DNA of 42,985 bases from Streptomyces triticirhizae (GCF_003696235.1 NZ_RFFJ01000028.1:1-42985); one strand, 5' to 3'; positions 6,696 to 15,666 are shown, counted from the first letter of the stretch. Program-made: numbers and translations. The notes: a model not told the origin generated them from the sequence alone.

Positions 6696-9173
6696 GTGCG
6701 CACAGAACCTTCCCACCCTGGCGGCCTGTCCGGCGAGCACCCGGGCGGCGGCGGCCAGCGTTCGTTGCTGGACGTCCTCCGCCTCGGCTTCCTGATACTG
6801 GACGACGCGGACCGGGTGGTGCTCTGGAGCCCGACGCTCAGCGAGATCCTGGGACGCCCCCAGGAGCGTGCCGTCGGCACCCGGCTGGCCGAACTCGTGG
6901 CCACCGAAGGCGGCGGCGCCCCGCCCCTCTCCTACCGTTCGGTGCTGGCCGACGGCGGCTGGCGCGGGGTACTGCGGATGTGGCACGAGGACGGCACGCC
7001 GGTCCCGATGGAGTGCCGGGCGCGCCCGCTGCGGGACGCGGACGGAAACCCCCTCATTCTGGCCATTCTCGTCGAGGTCGGCGGAATGCTCCAGGTCGAG
7101 CAGAACCTGGCCGCCCTCGACGGGCTCTTCACCGCCTCGCCGCTCGGCATCGCCATCTTCGACACCTCGCTGCGCTATGTCCGGGTCAACGACGCGCTGC
7201 GTGACCTGCACGCCGTGGGCGACCGCGAGCTGACCGGCCAGACCGTGCTCGACGTGCTGCCCTCGCCCACCGCCCAGGAGATCCACCGGCTCCAGCAGGG
7301 CGTCCTCGACACCGGCCAGCCGGTGATCGACCTGGTCACCTCGTCGCCCGACGGCGAGGGCGCCCAGTCCCTCTCGCTCGGCCGGCTGCTGGGCAGGGAC
7401 GGCCGGCCGCTCGGCGTCAGCTGCACGGTGATGGACATCAGCGAGCGGCGCGAGGCGCTGGCCAAGATCGAACGCGCCCGCCAGCGCCTGGCCCTCCTCA
7501 ACGACGTCGGCAACTCCCTGGGCGACCTGCTGGACGTCCGCCGGATCTCGGAGACCCTCGCCCAGCAACTGGTGCCGCGCTTCGGCGACTTCTCCAGCGT
7601 CCAACTGCTCGCCGGCCTCGCCGCCGGCGGCGACCCGGCCCCCGCCGAGTCCCTCGGCGAGGCCGAGCTGGTGCAGCTGGGCGTCGCCGCCAAGCGGCAC
7701 ACCGAGGACATCGACCGGCTGCTGGGCGTCGGCTACTCCGACGCGTTCCCGCCGACCCCCGTCCTCGCCTCGGTCCTCGCCCGGGGCACCCCCCATCTCG
7801 CGGAGGAACAGAGCGCGTTGATCGAGGGGCTGCCCGACGACTCGGCGATGGTCGAGTCCGTCGTCGGCCTGGACATCCGCTCCATGCTCACCCTCCCGCT
7901 GCGCGCCAGGGGAACGACGCTGGGCCTGCTGCTGATCAGCCGCGCCGGGCACAGGACCCCGTTCGACCGGGAGGACCTGGCGCTGGCCACCGAGGTCGCG
8001 GCCCGCGCCGCCATCTCGCTGGACAACGCCCGCCTCTACGCGCGCGAGCGCGAGGGCGCGCTGATGCTGCAACGCAGCCTGCTCCCCCAGTGGCTGCCCG
8101 AACTGCCCGGCGTCACCGTCAGCCACCGCTATGTGCCCAGCGCCAGCGGGGCGGAGATCGGCGGCGACTGGTTCGAAGTGATCCCGCTGGCCGGCGGCCG
8201 GATGGCGTTCGTGATCGGCGACGTCACCGGCCACGGGCTGCGGGCCGCCGCCACCATGGGCCAGCTGCGCACGGCGGTGCGCACCCTGGCCACCCTCGAC
8301 CTGGCGCCCTCGGAGCTGCTGCGCCGGATCAACGACCTCGGCGAGGACATCGCCCAGCACCCCGACGACCCGATGATGGCCACCTGCGCCTACGCCGTCT
8401 ACGACCCGGCGACCCGGATCTGCACCGTCGCCAAGGCGGGCCACCTGCCTCCGGTCCTGGTCACCAGGGAGGAGGAGAGCGACGGTTGGCGGGCGCGGCC
8501 GCTGGACCTGCCGTCGGGGATGCCGCTCGGGGTGAGCGGCACGTCCTTCGAGGAACGCCGCGTCGAACTCCCGGAGGACACCCTGCTGGTGCTCTACACC
8601 GACGGCCTCATCGAGACCAGGGACGAGGACCTGAGCGTGGGGCTGGACCGGCTCTGCACCCTGCTGGAGCGGATCGGCGGCTCCGACGTGCCGCTCGGCC
8701 TGGTCTGCGACCACCTGATCGGGGCGCTGCGCCCCAACGTCAAGGACCACGACTCCGACGACGTGGCCCTGCTGATCGCCCGGCTCGGCGGGCTGCCGGC
8801 CGACCGGGTGGCCTCCTGGACGTTCCCCGCCGAGCGCCGGGTGGTCCGCGAGGCGCGCGCCCTGGTCGTGGCCACGCTGCGCGGCTGGGGCCTCGAAGGG
8901 CTGGCCGAACAGGCCGAGTTGCTGGTCAGCGAGGTGGTCACCAACGCGGTCCGGCACGCGCGCGGCCCCGTCGAGCTGCGGGTGGTGCGCGGCTCGACGC
9001 TGCTGGTCGAGGTCACCGACCCGGTGCTCGACCCGCCGCGCGAGCGAACGGCCACCCCCGAGGACGAGGGTGGCCGTGGCCTGTCGATGGTCTCCCGGGA
9101 GGCCCGCCGCTGGGGCACCAGGCGCGGGCCGGCCGGGAAGACCGTCTGGTTCGAACTGACCACCGGCCCCTGA
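6696..9173 (+). CDS. PAS-PAS-GAF-SpoIIE phosphatase-HATPase regulator
   Basis: Cytosolic sensor with both a PP2C-type phosphatase and an anti-sigma-factor-like kinase domain, expected to act on an anti-sigma antagonist in a partner-switching pathway. Domain order in 825 residues: PAS-like about 24-125, PAS about 138-258 (ending VSCTVMDISERREA), GAF about 275-450, SpoIIE phosphatase about 480-675 with GGDWFEV and VIGDVTGHG metal-binding motifs and VLYTDGLIETR, then HATPase about 690-822 with the N box SEVVTNAVRHA and GGRGLSMVS. No membrane segment, so the signal is internal or diffusible. GTG at 6696 follows GGGGGA (6682-6687) at 8 nt. It converges with the FtsX gene, the stops being 20 nt apart. 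No STAS or sigma gene lies nearby, so its partner is encoded elsewhere. Confidence 0.93.
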   Translation: MRTEPSHPGGLSGEHPGGGGQRSLLDVLRLGFLILDDADRVVLWSPTLSEILGRPQERAVGTRLAELVATEGGGAPPLSYRSVLADGGWRGVLRMWHEDGTPVPMECRARPLRDADGNPLILAILVEVGGMLQVEQNLAALDGLFTASPLGIAIFDTSLRYVRVNDALRDLHAVGDRELTGQTVLDVLPSPTAQEIHRLQQGVLDTGQPVIDLVTSSPDGEGAQSLSLGRLLGRDGRPLGVSCTVMDISERREALAKIERARQRLALLNDVGNSLGDLLDVRRISETLAQQLVPRFGDFSSVQLLAGLAAGGDPAPAESLGEAELVQLGVAAKRHTEDIDRLLGVGYSDAFPPTPVLASVLARGTPHLAEEQSALIEGLPDDSAMVESVVGLDIRSMLTLPLRARGTTLGLLLISRAGHRTPFDREDLALATEVAARAAISLDNARLYAREREGALMLQRSLLPQWLPELPGVTVSHRYVPSASGAEIGGDWFEVIPLAGGRMAFVIGDVTGHGLRAAATMGQLRTAVRTLATLDLAPSELLRRINDLGEDIAQHPDDPMMATCAYAVYDPATRICTVAKAGHLPPVLVTREEESDGWRARPLDLPSGMPLGVSGTSFEERRVELPEDTLLVLYTDGLIETRDEDLSVGLDRLCTLLERIGGSDVPLGLVCDHLIGALRPNVKDHDSDDVALLIARLGGLPADRVASWTFPAERRVVREARALVVATLRGWGLEGLAEQAELLVSEVVTNAVRHARGPVELRVVRGSTLLVEVTDPVLDPPRERTATPEDEGGRGLSMVSREARRWGTRRGPAGKTVWFELTTGP

Positions 9174-9193
9174 GCCTTCACCGCGCGCGGCGC

Positions 9194-10573
9194 TCAGGCG
9201 GCCAGCACCGCGTCGACGGCGGAGGAACGGCGCACCACCCGCCACGCCGTGCCGACGCAGGCGGCCAGCGTCACCAGCAGCGCCGCCGAGGCCACCGCGC
9301 CGTGGATCGCCCAGACCGCGCCGTCGTCGGGGAGCCAGGCGCCCGCCCTGGCCTGCCCGAACGGCAGCAGCAGGAGCACCGAGGCCAGCAGCCCCGAGAC
9401 GATCCCGGTGCCGGCGACCAGCAGCCCCTCCACGCCCACGGCGGCGAACACCTGCCGGGGCGTGGCCCCCGCCAGCCGCTGCTGGCCGAACTCGCGGCGG
9501 CGGAAGGCGGTGGCCGAGACCAGGGTGTTGACCAGCATGATGCAGCAGAAGGCCGCGATGACGCCGACCACCACGTAGTTCATCGTCTCCATGGTCCGGC
9601 TGTCCTCCAGGATCGCCGCGCCCTCGGCGCGGAGTTGGAGGTTCTCCACCCGCTGCAACGAGAGGGTGCCGGCCGCCGTCCCCGTGAAGACCGTCACCGG
9701 GGCCACGGCGCGCGCCAACTCCCCGGTGCGATGCCGCACGTTGCGCACCGCTAGCTCGCCGCTCACCCCGCACAGCAGCCGCAGCGGCCCGCCGAGCACG
9801 GCCGTGAGGCCCCGCAGCAGCACCGGCGACAGCAGCGCCAGCAGGATCGACGCGGCCACCACGCCGGGCCCCGCCCCGTTGATCACGTCCACCCCCTCGC
9901 CGTCGAGCACGGTCAGGGTGACCGTGACCGAGGCGGCGGTCGCCACCAGCGCCAGCAGCGTCATCAGCCAGCGGCCCCGGCCCATCAGCGGGCCGCCCCC
10001 GCCAGCGCCCGAGGCGTCGGCCAGGGCCTCGACCGCGTGCGTCGCGGTCGCCCGGCGCGCCGTGACCAACGCCCCGACCAGCGCGGCGAGAAGCGCGTTG
10101 GCCATCCCCATGGACACCGCCACGGGCCCGAAGGCGTGCGACATGCCCGCCTCGATCTGCCCGGACTCCTCCAGCGCGGCGAACAGCAGCCGCCCCAGCG
10201 CCATCGCCACCGGGATCGCCGCCACGGCCGCGACCAGCGCCAGCACCAGGGTCTCCCCGACCACCAGCCGCCGCACCTGGTTCGGCGTGGCGCCCACGCT
10301 CTTCAACAGGGCCATCTCGCGGGCCCGTTGGCGCACCGTCAGCGACATGGTGGAGACCACGGCGAACGTCACCAGCGCCAGCCCCCAGCCACCGACCACG
10401 AAGGCCATCACCTCCAGCGTCTCCACGCTGCTCTCCGGCGCCCCCGGCTGGGCCGCCGTGTCCAGCAGCGAGCCGAAGGCCATCACCATGGCCGCGCCGA
10501 AGAGGACCGCGAGGAACCCCGCCAGGAAACCGCCCGGCCGCCTCACCAGGGAACGCGTCGTCAGCTGGAACAT
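9194..10573 (-). CDS. FtsX-family ABC transporter permease (short form)
   Basis: Membrane subunit of a MacB/LolE-like ABC module. The 459-residue protein has one segment at the N-terminus (FLAGFLAVLFGAAMVMAFG), three segments of a first FtsX core (TFAVVSTMSLTVRQRAREMALLKSVGATPNQVRRL is the characteristic cytoplasmic turn), and a second FtsX core repeating that pattern (VNTLVSATAFRRREFGQQRLAGATPRQVF). It is much shorter than the roughly 780-850 residues usual for Streptomyces members, because the extracellular domains are almost absent. ATG at 10573 lies one nt after the stop of the ATPase gene, so the two are coupled. Transported substrate is unknown; lipid, peptide or drug export are the family's usual roles. 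Confidence 0.9.
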   Translation of the reverse strand: MFQLTTRSLVRRPGGFLAGFLAVLFGAAMVMAFGSLLDTAAQPGAPESSVETLEVMAFVVGGWGLALVTFAVVSTMSLTVRQRAREMALLKSVGATPNQVRRLVVGETLVLALVAAVAAIPVAMALGRLLFAALEESGQIEAGMSHAFGPVAVSMGMANALLAALVGALVTARRATATHAVEALADASGAGGGGPLMGRGRWLMTLLALVATAASVTVTLTVLDGEGVDVINGAGPGVVAASILLALLSPVLLRGLTAVLGGPLRLLCGVSGELAVRNVRHRTGELARAVAPVTVFTGTAAGTLSLQRVENLQLRAEGAAILEDSRTMETMNYVVVGVIAAFCCIMLVNTLVSATAFRRREFGQQRLAGATPRQVFAAVGVEGLLVAGTGIVSGLLASVLLLLPFGQARAGAWLPDDGAVWAIHGAVASAALLVTLAACVGTAWRVVRRSSAVDAVLAA

Positions 10574-10574
10574 C

Positions 10575-11393
10575 TCAGGCCCCCGCCCCGCTCGCGGCCA
10601 GCGTGTCCGCGCCCTCGGCCGCGTCCCAGGCGCCGAGCCTGGTCATCCGCTCCGCCACCGCGTCGGCGGTCGGCTCCCGCAGGGTGCCGGCCAGCCGGCC
10701 GTCGGCGAGGAAGATCACCTGGTCCGCGTAGGAGGCGGCCACCGGGTCGTGGGTGACCATCACCACGGTGCGCCCGTAGTCGCGCACCGACCGGGCCAGC
10801 AGCCCCAGCACCTCGCGGGCGCTGCGGGTGTCCAGCGCGCCGGTCGGCTCGTCGGCGAAGATCACCTCCGGCTCGGTCACCAACGCCCGGGCGATGGCGA
10901 CCCGTTGCTGCTGACCGCCGGAGAGCTGCGCCGGCAGGTGGCGCAGCCGCTCGCCGAGGCCGAGCCGGGTGAGGACGTTGACGGCCCGGGCGCGGTTGAC
11001 CTTCCGGCCGGCCAGCTTCAGCGGCAGCACCACGTTCTGGAGCACCGTCAGCGTGGGCAGCAGGTTGAACTGCTGGAAGACGAAGCCGATCCGCTGCCGG
11101 CGCAGCCGGGTCAGCTCCGCCTCGGAGCTGCCGGCCAGCTCGGCGCCGGCGACCGCGACCAGCCCGCTGGTCGGCCGGTCGAGCCCGGCAGCGCACTGCA
11201 ACAGCGTGCTCTTGCCGGAGCCCGAGGGGCCCATCACGGCGGTGAAGCTGCCCGACGGCAGCGAGAGCGTCACCCCGTCGAGCGCCCTGACCGCCGTCCC
11301 GTCCGCCCCGTCCCGCCCGTAGACCCTGGTGACGGAGACCAGCCGCAGCGCCTCCGGCGCCCCGGCCACCGCCTCCCGCGACACTCGGTACAT
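10575..11393 (-). CDS. MacB/LolD-type ABC transporter ATPase
   Basis: Cytosolic ATPase energising the adjacent FtsX permease. In 272 residues: Walker [10 protein letters not shown]-loop [13 protein letters not shown], signature LSGGQQQR, Walker [13 protein letters not shown] and switch VMVTHD; the FNLLP and EPTGALD wording is typical of the MacB/FtsE/LolD family. A longer C-terminal tail ([20 protein letters not shown]) follows. ATG at 11393 has GGGAG just before it and AGAAGGG further up. A TAGCGT -10 sits 55 nt upstream. The gene follows the GntR gene on the same strand, 193 nt away. Confidence 0.95.
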   Translation of the reverse strand: MYRVSREAVAGAPEALRLVSVTRVYGRDGADGTAVRALDGVTLSLPSGSFTAVMGPSGSGKSTLLQCAAGLDRPTSGLVAVAGAELAGSSEAELTRLRRQRIGFVFQQFNLLPTLTVLQNVVLPLKLAGRKVNRARAVNVLTRLGLGERLRHLPAQLSGGQQQRVAIARALVTEPEVIFADEPTGALDTRSAREVLGLLARSVRDYGRTVVMVTHDPVAASYADQVIFLADGRLAGTLREPTADAVAERMTRLGAWDAAEGADTLAASGAGA

Positions 11394-11447
11394 GGCTCCC
11401 AGCCCTTCTCCCGTGGATGACGGCGGCCCTTGTCGCCGTCCCCCACG

Positions 11448-11453
11448 ACGCTA
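11448..11453 (-). promoter_or_regulatory. Candidate -10 (TAGCGT) for the ABC ATPase-permease pair
   Basis: TAGCGT reading on the minus strand, a common Streptomyces -10 form, 54 nt before the ATPase start. No convincing -35 was found, so this is tentative. Confidence 0.35.
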
Positions 11454-11586
11454 GGCAGCGCCGGGGCGGGAAACGATGGGCGCAGACACCGGACCGGGGT
11501 GGCCCTGACTTCGGGTGGGGGTGTCGCTGGCACCACCCCGGGGCACCGGCCCCAGCCGGACCGGCAGGCCCACCGGACCGACAGCC

Positions 11587-12339
11587 CTACCTGACCGGCA
11601 GGTGGTAGGCCACGCGGAACCGGTCGGCGGGAACGACCACGTCGGCCGTCTCCACCGGCAGGCAGCCAGCCCGGTAGGTGCGGCGGACCACCAGCACCGG
11701 ATGGCCCGGCAGCCCGCCCAACACCCGGGCCTCCGCCGCCAGCGCGGGTCTGGCCTCCACCTCCTCGGCGACGTTGTCCACGATCACGTCGATCGCCGCC
11801 ATCCGCTCCACCACCCCGCGCCCGGCCAACGGCCCCTGCTCGGGCAGCATCACCGGGGTGCGGCCGGTGATCCGCAGCGGCTCCCAGGAGGTGGAGCACA
11901 TCGCCGCCTCGGTCCCGATCCGGAAGACGTAGCGGGTGCACATCACGGGATCGCCCGCCTCGATCCCCAGCCGCTCGGCGATGCCGGGCGCGGCCTCCCC
12001 CCGCTCGCTCTGCGCCTCCCAGGTGCCGCGCACCCGTTCGTCGGCCTGCTCCTGCCGGAACGGGGAGCAGTCGTTCAACGTGCGATAGCCGCTGCGGGTG
12101 ATGGTGCGCGGCACGGGCCGCTCCCGCACATAGGTGCCGGAGCCGGAACGTCCCTCGACCAGGCCCTCTGCCATCAGCACCTTGCGTGCCTCCAGGGCCA
12201 CCGTGTCCGAGACCCCGTACGCGGCGCGAATGCTGGCCTGCGAGGGGAGCCGGGTGTGCGGCGGCAGGGTGCCGTCCGCGATCTGCTGTCGAAGGTCGTC
12301 CGCGACTCGGAGATACGCGGGCTGTTCACCGAATGCCAC
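11587..12339 (-). CDS. GntR-family (HutC/UTRA type) transcriptional regulator
   Basis: One-component DNA-binding repressor of 250 residues. Residues about 8-75 form a GntR winged helix: YLRVADDLRQQIADG, LPSQASIRAAYGVS, then LEARKVLMAEGLVEGRSGSGTYV. The remaining part is a UTRA ligand-binding domain (VMCTRYVFRIG, DVIVDNVAEEVEARPALAAEA, GHPVLVVRRTY). GTG at 12339 was chosen because GGGAG (12346-12350) lies 6 nt upstream; the frame stays open much further upstream but without family similarity. The ABC ATPase-FtsX pair downstream on the same strand is a possible target, as is its own promoter, which carries two near-identical repeats. Effector unknown. Confidence 0.9.
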   Translation of the reverse strand: MAFGEQPAYLRVADDLRQQIADGTLPPHTRLPSQASIRAAYGVSDTVALEARKVLMAEGLVEGRSGSGTYVRERPVPRTITRSGYRTLNDCSPFRQEQADERVRGTWEAQSERGEAAPGIAERLGIEAGDPVMCTRYVFRIGTEAAMCSTSWEPLRITGRTPVMLPEQGPLAGRGVVERMAAIDVIVDNVAEEVEARPALAAEARVLGGLPGHPVLVVRRTYRAGCLPVETADVVVPADRFRVAYHLPVR

Positions 12340-12363
12340 GAGCCCCTCCCACAGGTGCTTCCG

Positions 12364-12398
12364 ATTTATGCTGACAAACAGCAACAGCTTGACAACAG
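12364..12398 (-). promoter_or_regulatory. Candidate gntR promoter/operator with direct repeats
   Basis: On the minus strand CTGTTGTCA (12390-12398) and CTGTTTGTCA (12371-12380) form an imperfect direct repeat about 18 nt apart in an unusually AT-rich patch. TTGTCA (12390-12395) could be a -35 and CATAAA (12365-12370) a -10, with 19 nt between them. The layout suggests autoregulation by the GntR protein. Confidence 0.4.
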
Positions 12399-12634
12399 AA
12401 AGTTGCCATCCGCAAGGGACGGCCAAGGTTTCACCCGAAGTGATGACCGGGGCTTCACGGCGCCCCCGCGTCACCCCCGGCGCACACCCTCGGCGCGGGG
12501 GCCGGTGCGTCGCTCCGCCCCCGGCCGGGGTGCCCCGCCCCAACTGACAGAATGTGCCGACGAGTAGACGGCCGAGCCCCCGACCGACGGGGTCGGGACG
12601 GCCGAACGGGGAGATCCGGAAGGGGACGCGGGAG

Positions 12635-13582
12635 ATGAGCGCGTCAGGCGGAACGAAGGCGATCGTCGCGGCGCTGTGCGCCAACTTCGCCATCGCGGTC
12701 AGCAAGTTCACCGCTGCCGGGTTCAGCGGTTCGTCCTCGATGCTGGCCGAGGGCGTGCACTCCCTCGCCGACGCGGGCAACCAGGCCCTGCTCCTGGTCG
12801 GCGGCCGGCGCGCCAAGCGGGCCGCCGACGAGGAACACCCCTTCGGCTACGGGAGGGAGCGCTACATCTACGCGTTCCTCGTCGCCATCGTGCTGTTCTC
12901 GGTGGGCGGCCTCTTCGCCGTCTACGAGGGCGTGGAGAAGATCCGGCACCCACACGAGATCGAACACTGGTACTGGCCGGTGGGCGTGCTGGTCTTCGCG
13001 ATCATCGCCGAGACCATCTCGTTCCGGACCGCGATCAAGGAGTCCAACGAGGTCCGCGCCGGCCAGTCCTGGACGCAGTTCGTGCGCACCGCCAAGGCCC
13101 CCGAGCTGCCGGTCGTGCTGCTGGAGGACCTCGGCGCCCTGGTCGGCCTGGTGCTGGCGCTGGGCGGCGTCGGCCTGGCCCTGGCCACCGGCGACGGCGT
13201 CTGGGACGGCGTGGGCACCCTGTGCATCGGCGTGCTGCTGGTGGTCATCGCGATCGTGCTCGCCATCGAGACCAAGTCCCTGCTGCTGGGCGAGGGCGCC
13301 GGCCGCGCCTCCCTGAGCCGCATCAGGGAGGCGGCGGTGGACGGCGAGAACGTCACCCGGGTCATCCACATGAAGACGCTGCACCTCGGCCCGGACGAGC
13401 TGCTGGTCGCCGCGAAGATCGCCGTCAACCACGAGGACGACGCGGCCTCCGTCGCACGGGCGATCGACGAAGCGGAGACCCGTATCCGCGCGGCCGAGCC
13501 CCTGGCCCGGGTGATCTACCTGGAGCCCGACATCTACCGCGAGGACGGCGGCCGCCCGGCCGAGGCGCCGGCCGCCGACTGA
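12635..13582 (+). CDS. Cation diffusion facilitator (CDF) metal transporter
   Basis: Proton-coupled exporter of Zn/Mn-type divalent metals, in the cytoplasmic membrane. The 315-residue protein has six predicted membrane segments, the first metal site HSLAD (His42, Asp46) in TM2, the loop HPFGYGRERYIYAF typical of CDF proteins, and a C-terminal cytosolic metal-binding domain (RVIHMKTLHLGPDELLVAAKIAV). The second site, usually HxxxD in TM5, reads VLLEDLGALVG (Glu164, Asp165), a variant I associate with the SLC30A9-like branch. ATG at 12635 follows AAGGGGA (about 12620-12626). The stop codon abuts the PIN remnant. Metal specificity cannot be read from sequence. Confidence 0.9.
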   Translation: MSASGGTKAIVAALCANFAIAVSKFTAAGFSGSSSMLAEGVHSLADAGNQALLLVGGRRAKRAADEEHPFGYGRERYIYAFLVAIVLFSVGGLFAVYEGVEKIRHPHEIEHWYWPVGVLVFAIIAETISFRTAIKESNEVRAGQSWTQFVRTAKAPELPVVLLEDLGALVGLVLALGGVGLALATGDGVWDGVGTLCIGVLLVVIAIVLAIETKSLLLGEGAGRASLSRIREAAVDGENVTRVIHMKTLHLGPDELLVAAKIAVNHEDDAASVARAIDEAETRIRAAEPLARVIYLEPDIYREDGGRPAEAPAAD

Positions 13583-13583
13583 G

Positions 13584-13727
13584 GCGGCCCACACGGCCAA
13601 GTACGCCGTCGACGCCCTCGTCGCCGCGATGGCGCTCCGCTCCCCGGCTCCCGTCCTCGTGCTGACCTCGGGCCGCGACGACTGGTCGGAACTCCGCGGC
13701 GACCGCGTACAGATCAAGGACGCCTGA
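13584..13727 (+). pseudogene. C-terminal remnant of a PIN-domain toxin
   Basis: Forty-seven codons without a start, ending in TGA at 13725: AHTAKYAVDALVAAMALR, then PVLVLTSGRDDWSELRGDRVQI. This is the C-terminal third of an actinobacterial VapC-type PIN nuclease: the YAVDALVAAMAL helix carrying a conserved Asp, followed by the VLTS strand and the (D)DL..LCGDRV ending. The N-terminal half with the first acidic residues is absent; the frame runs back only out of phase into the CDF gene, which ends right at the junction. It marks a deletion or insertion scar of a toxin-antitoxin locus; no antitoxin is visible. Confidence 0.7.
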
Positions 13728-13815
13728 CTTCGGCGTCCACTCAGCTTGAATCCACCCGCTGATCGGCTGACGAGGGGGCAGCCATCCCAGCACCGTCCCA
13801 GCACGGGAAGGACCA

Positions 13816-13843
13816 AGAGCCCGGCTCCGAGGAGTCGGGCTCT
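13816..13843. terminator. Hairpin between the PIN remnant and ychF
   Basis: AGAGCCCG (13816-13823) pairs with CGGGCTCT (13836-13843); the loop contains a further CTCC/GGAG pairing. It is followed by CTCTGA on the plus strand. It lies 50 nt beyond the ychF stop (minus strand) and 89 nt after the PIN remnant, so it can serve both directions. Confidence 0.6.
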
Positions 13844-13892
13844 CTCTGACCCGCGTGTTTGCCAGATCAGCGAGGTGGCGGTAGGTCACCCA

Positions 13893-14981
13893 CTACACGT
13901 TGAAGCGGAACTCCACCACGTCCCCGTCGCGCATCACGTAGTCCTTGCCCTCCATCCGCGCCTTGCCGCGCGCGCGGGCCTCCTGGACGGAGCCTGCGTC
14001 GACGAGGTCGTCGAAGGAGATGACCTCGGCCTTGATGAAGCCCTTCTGGAAGTCGGTGTGGATCACCCCGGCCGCCTCGGGGGCGGTGGCGCCGCGCTTG
14101 ATGGTCCAGGCCCGCGCCTCCTTGGGGCCGGCCGTCAGGTAGGTCTGGAGCCCCAGCGTCGCGAAGCCCGCGCGGGCCAGCGTGGCCAGGCCGGGCTCCT
14201 CCTGGCCCACGGTCTGGAGCAGCTCCAGCGCCTCCTCCTCGTCCAGCTCGGCCAGGTCGGACTCCAGCTTGGCGTTGAGGAAGATCGCCTCGGCCGGCGC
14301 CACCAACGCGCGCTGTTCGGCCTGGAACGCCTCGTCGGTCAACTCGTCCTCGTCCACGTTGAAGACGAACAGGAACGGCTTGACCGTCAGCAGGTGCAGC
14401 TCGCGCAGCGGCTCGGCGCGCTCGCCGCCCTGGGCGATGCCGGCGGAGAAGAGGGTGCGGCCCTCCTCCAGGATGGCCTTGGCCTCCTCGACCGCGCGGA
14501 CCGTCGGCTGCTTGTCCTTCTTGACCCTGGCCTCCTTCTGGAGCCTGGGCAGGACCTTCTCGATGGTCTGGAGGTCGGCGAGGATCAGCTCGGTGTCGAT
14601 GGTCTCGATGTCGCTCTTGGGCGAGACCCGGCCGTCCACATGGACCACGTTCTCGTCCTTGAAGGCGCGGATGACCTGGCAGATGGCGTCCGACTCGCGG
14701 ATGTTGTGCAGGAACTTGTTGCCGAGCCCCTCGCCCTCGCTGGCGCCGCGCACGATCCCGGCGATGTCGACGAAGTCCACCGTCGCCGGCAGCACCCGCT
14801 GGGAGGAGAACAGCTCGGCCAGCTTGTCCAGCCGGGGGTCGGGGACGCCGACGACGCCGATGTTGGGCTCGATGGTCGCGAACGGGTAGTTGGCCGCGAG
14901 CACGTCGTTCTTGGTCAGGGCGTTGAACAGCGTGGACTTGCCGACGTTGGGCAGGCCGACGATTCCGATCGTGAGCGACAC
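13893..14981 (-). CDS. ychF: YchF/Ola1-family ribosome-associated ATPase
   Basis: Conserved Obg-related P-loop protein that hydrolyses ATP in preference to GTP and binds the ribosome. The 362 residues are the family's normal length: G1 motif GLPNVGKST at 9-17, NYPFATIEPN switch I, DIAGIVRGASEGEGLG (G3), then the helical coiled insertion, the altered G4 region FVFNVDEDEL, and a C-terminal TGS domain (TYLTAGPKEARAWTIKRG to DGDVVEFRFNV). GTG at 14979-14981. The plus strand upstream is divergent from the DUF6542 gene, leaving a shared 163-nt regulatory gap. Housekeeping; regulation not visible. Confidence 0.97.
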   Translation of the reverse strand: MSLTIGIVGLPNVGKSTLFNALTKNDVLAANYPFATIEPNIGVVGVPDPRLDKLAELFSSQRVLPATVDFVDIAGIVRGASEGEGLGNKFLHNIRESDAICQVIRAFKDENVVHVDGRVSPKSDIETIDTELILADLQTIEKVLPRLQKEARVKKDKQPTVRAVEEAKAILEEGRTLFSAGIAQGGERAEPLRELHLLTVKPFLFVFNVDEDELTDEAFQAEQRALVAPAEAIFLNAKLESDLAELDEEEALELLQTVGQEEPGLATLARAGFATLGLQTYLTAGPKEARAWTIKRGATAPEAAGVIHTDFQKGFIKAEVISFDDLVDAGSVQEARARGKARMEGKDYVMRDGDVVEFRFNV

Positions 14982-15144
14982 GTGAGACTTCCCGGAACGA
15001 GTGGAGGGGATGGACGAACGAGTGAAGGGTGAACGCGACTCACCAGTCTAAGGGCGCGCCGGAGACCGGCCGCCGGGCGCGGTCATATCGACCGTTAAGC
15101 GTGTCCCTCCCGGCAGCGCCAGGGCAGCGGCTTACGTTGGAGCG

Positions 15145-15657
15145 GTGGAACACAGCACGCACACAACTCGGCACCCTCGGCAACATCCGGCCGTGGTGCG
15201 CCGGCGGGTGCCCAGGCCCGCCGGCGCGACGCCGGCCTCGGCGAGGGCCAGGGCGGGCGGAGCGCGCCGCGCCCCGTTCCTGGACGCGCTCGGCCGGCTG
15301 CCCCGGCCCCGGCTGACCGGCCTCGGCTGCGGGGTGCTGGCGAGCGCCTCCATGGTGGTCGCCGCCTGGTTCTGCGAGGTGATCGGCGGGGCACCCACGC
15401 TCTACGGGGTGCTGTTCGTGCTGACCGCCCTCGTCGCGGCCGGCTGGGTGCGCCCCGCCGAGCTGGTCTGCGGCCCGATCGCGGCGCCCATCGCGTTCGC
15501 CCTGGGGCTGCTCACCACGAGCGGGCCGATGAGCACCGTCACCGAGTTGGCACTCCGCGCCCCCTGGCTCTTCGCCGGCACGGCGGTGGCCGTGTGGATC
15601 GCCGTGGTCCGCAAGGGACTTCAGGTGCTCCGCCGCCGGCTGCGCCGGAGCCGCTGA
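15145..15657 (+). CDS. DUF6542-type small membrane protein
   Basis: A 170-residue protein with an Arg/Pro/Ala-rich cytosolic N-terminus (about 50 residues) followed by about four hydrophobic segments (LTGLGCGVLASASMVVAAWF, LYGVLFVLTALVAAGW, IAAPIAFALGLLT, LFAGTAVAVWIAVV) and a basic tail LRRRLRRSR. This organisation matches the actinobacterial family annotated DUF6542; function unknown. GTG at 15145 has only TTGGAG close by, so the start is uncertain. The stop is 9 nt from the convergent ispH stop. Confidence 0.7.
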   Translation: MEHSTHTTRHPRQHPAVVRRRVPRPAGATPASARARAGGARRAPFLDALGRLPRPRLTGLGCGVLASASMVVAAWFCEVIGGAPTLYGVLFVLTALVAAGWVRPAELVCGPIAAPIAFALGLLTTSGPMSTVTELALRAPWLFAGTAVAVWIAVVRKGLQVLRRRLRRSR

Positions 15658-15666
15658 GCGCCCGCC

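Noticed and set aside
5745..9773. Very long minus-strand open frame (over 1300 codons) opposite the PAS/SpoIIE gene
   Set aside because: His/Gln/Gly/Arg-rich composition and no domain; a high-GC antisense shadow.
13816..13890. Possible tRNA or attachment site after the terminator hairpin
   Set aside because: No cloverleaf, anticodon arm or CCA end can be drawn; no integrase in the window.
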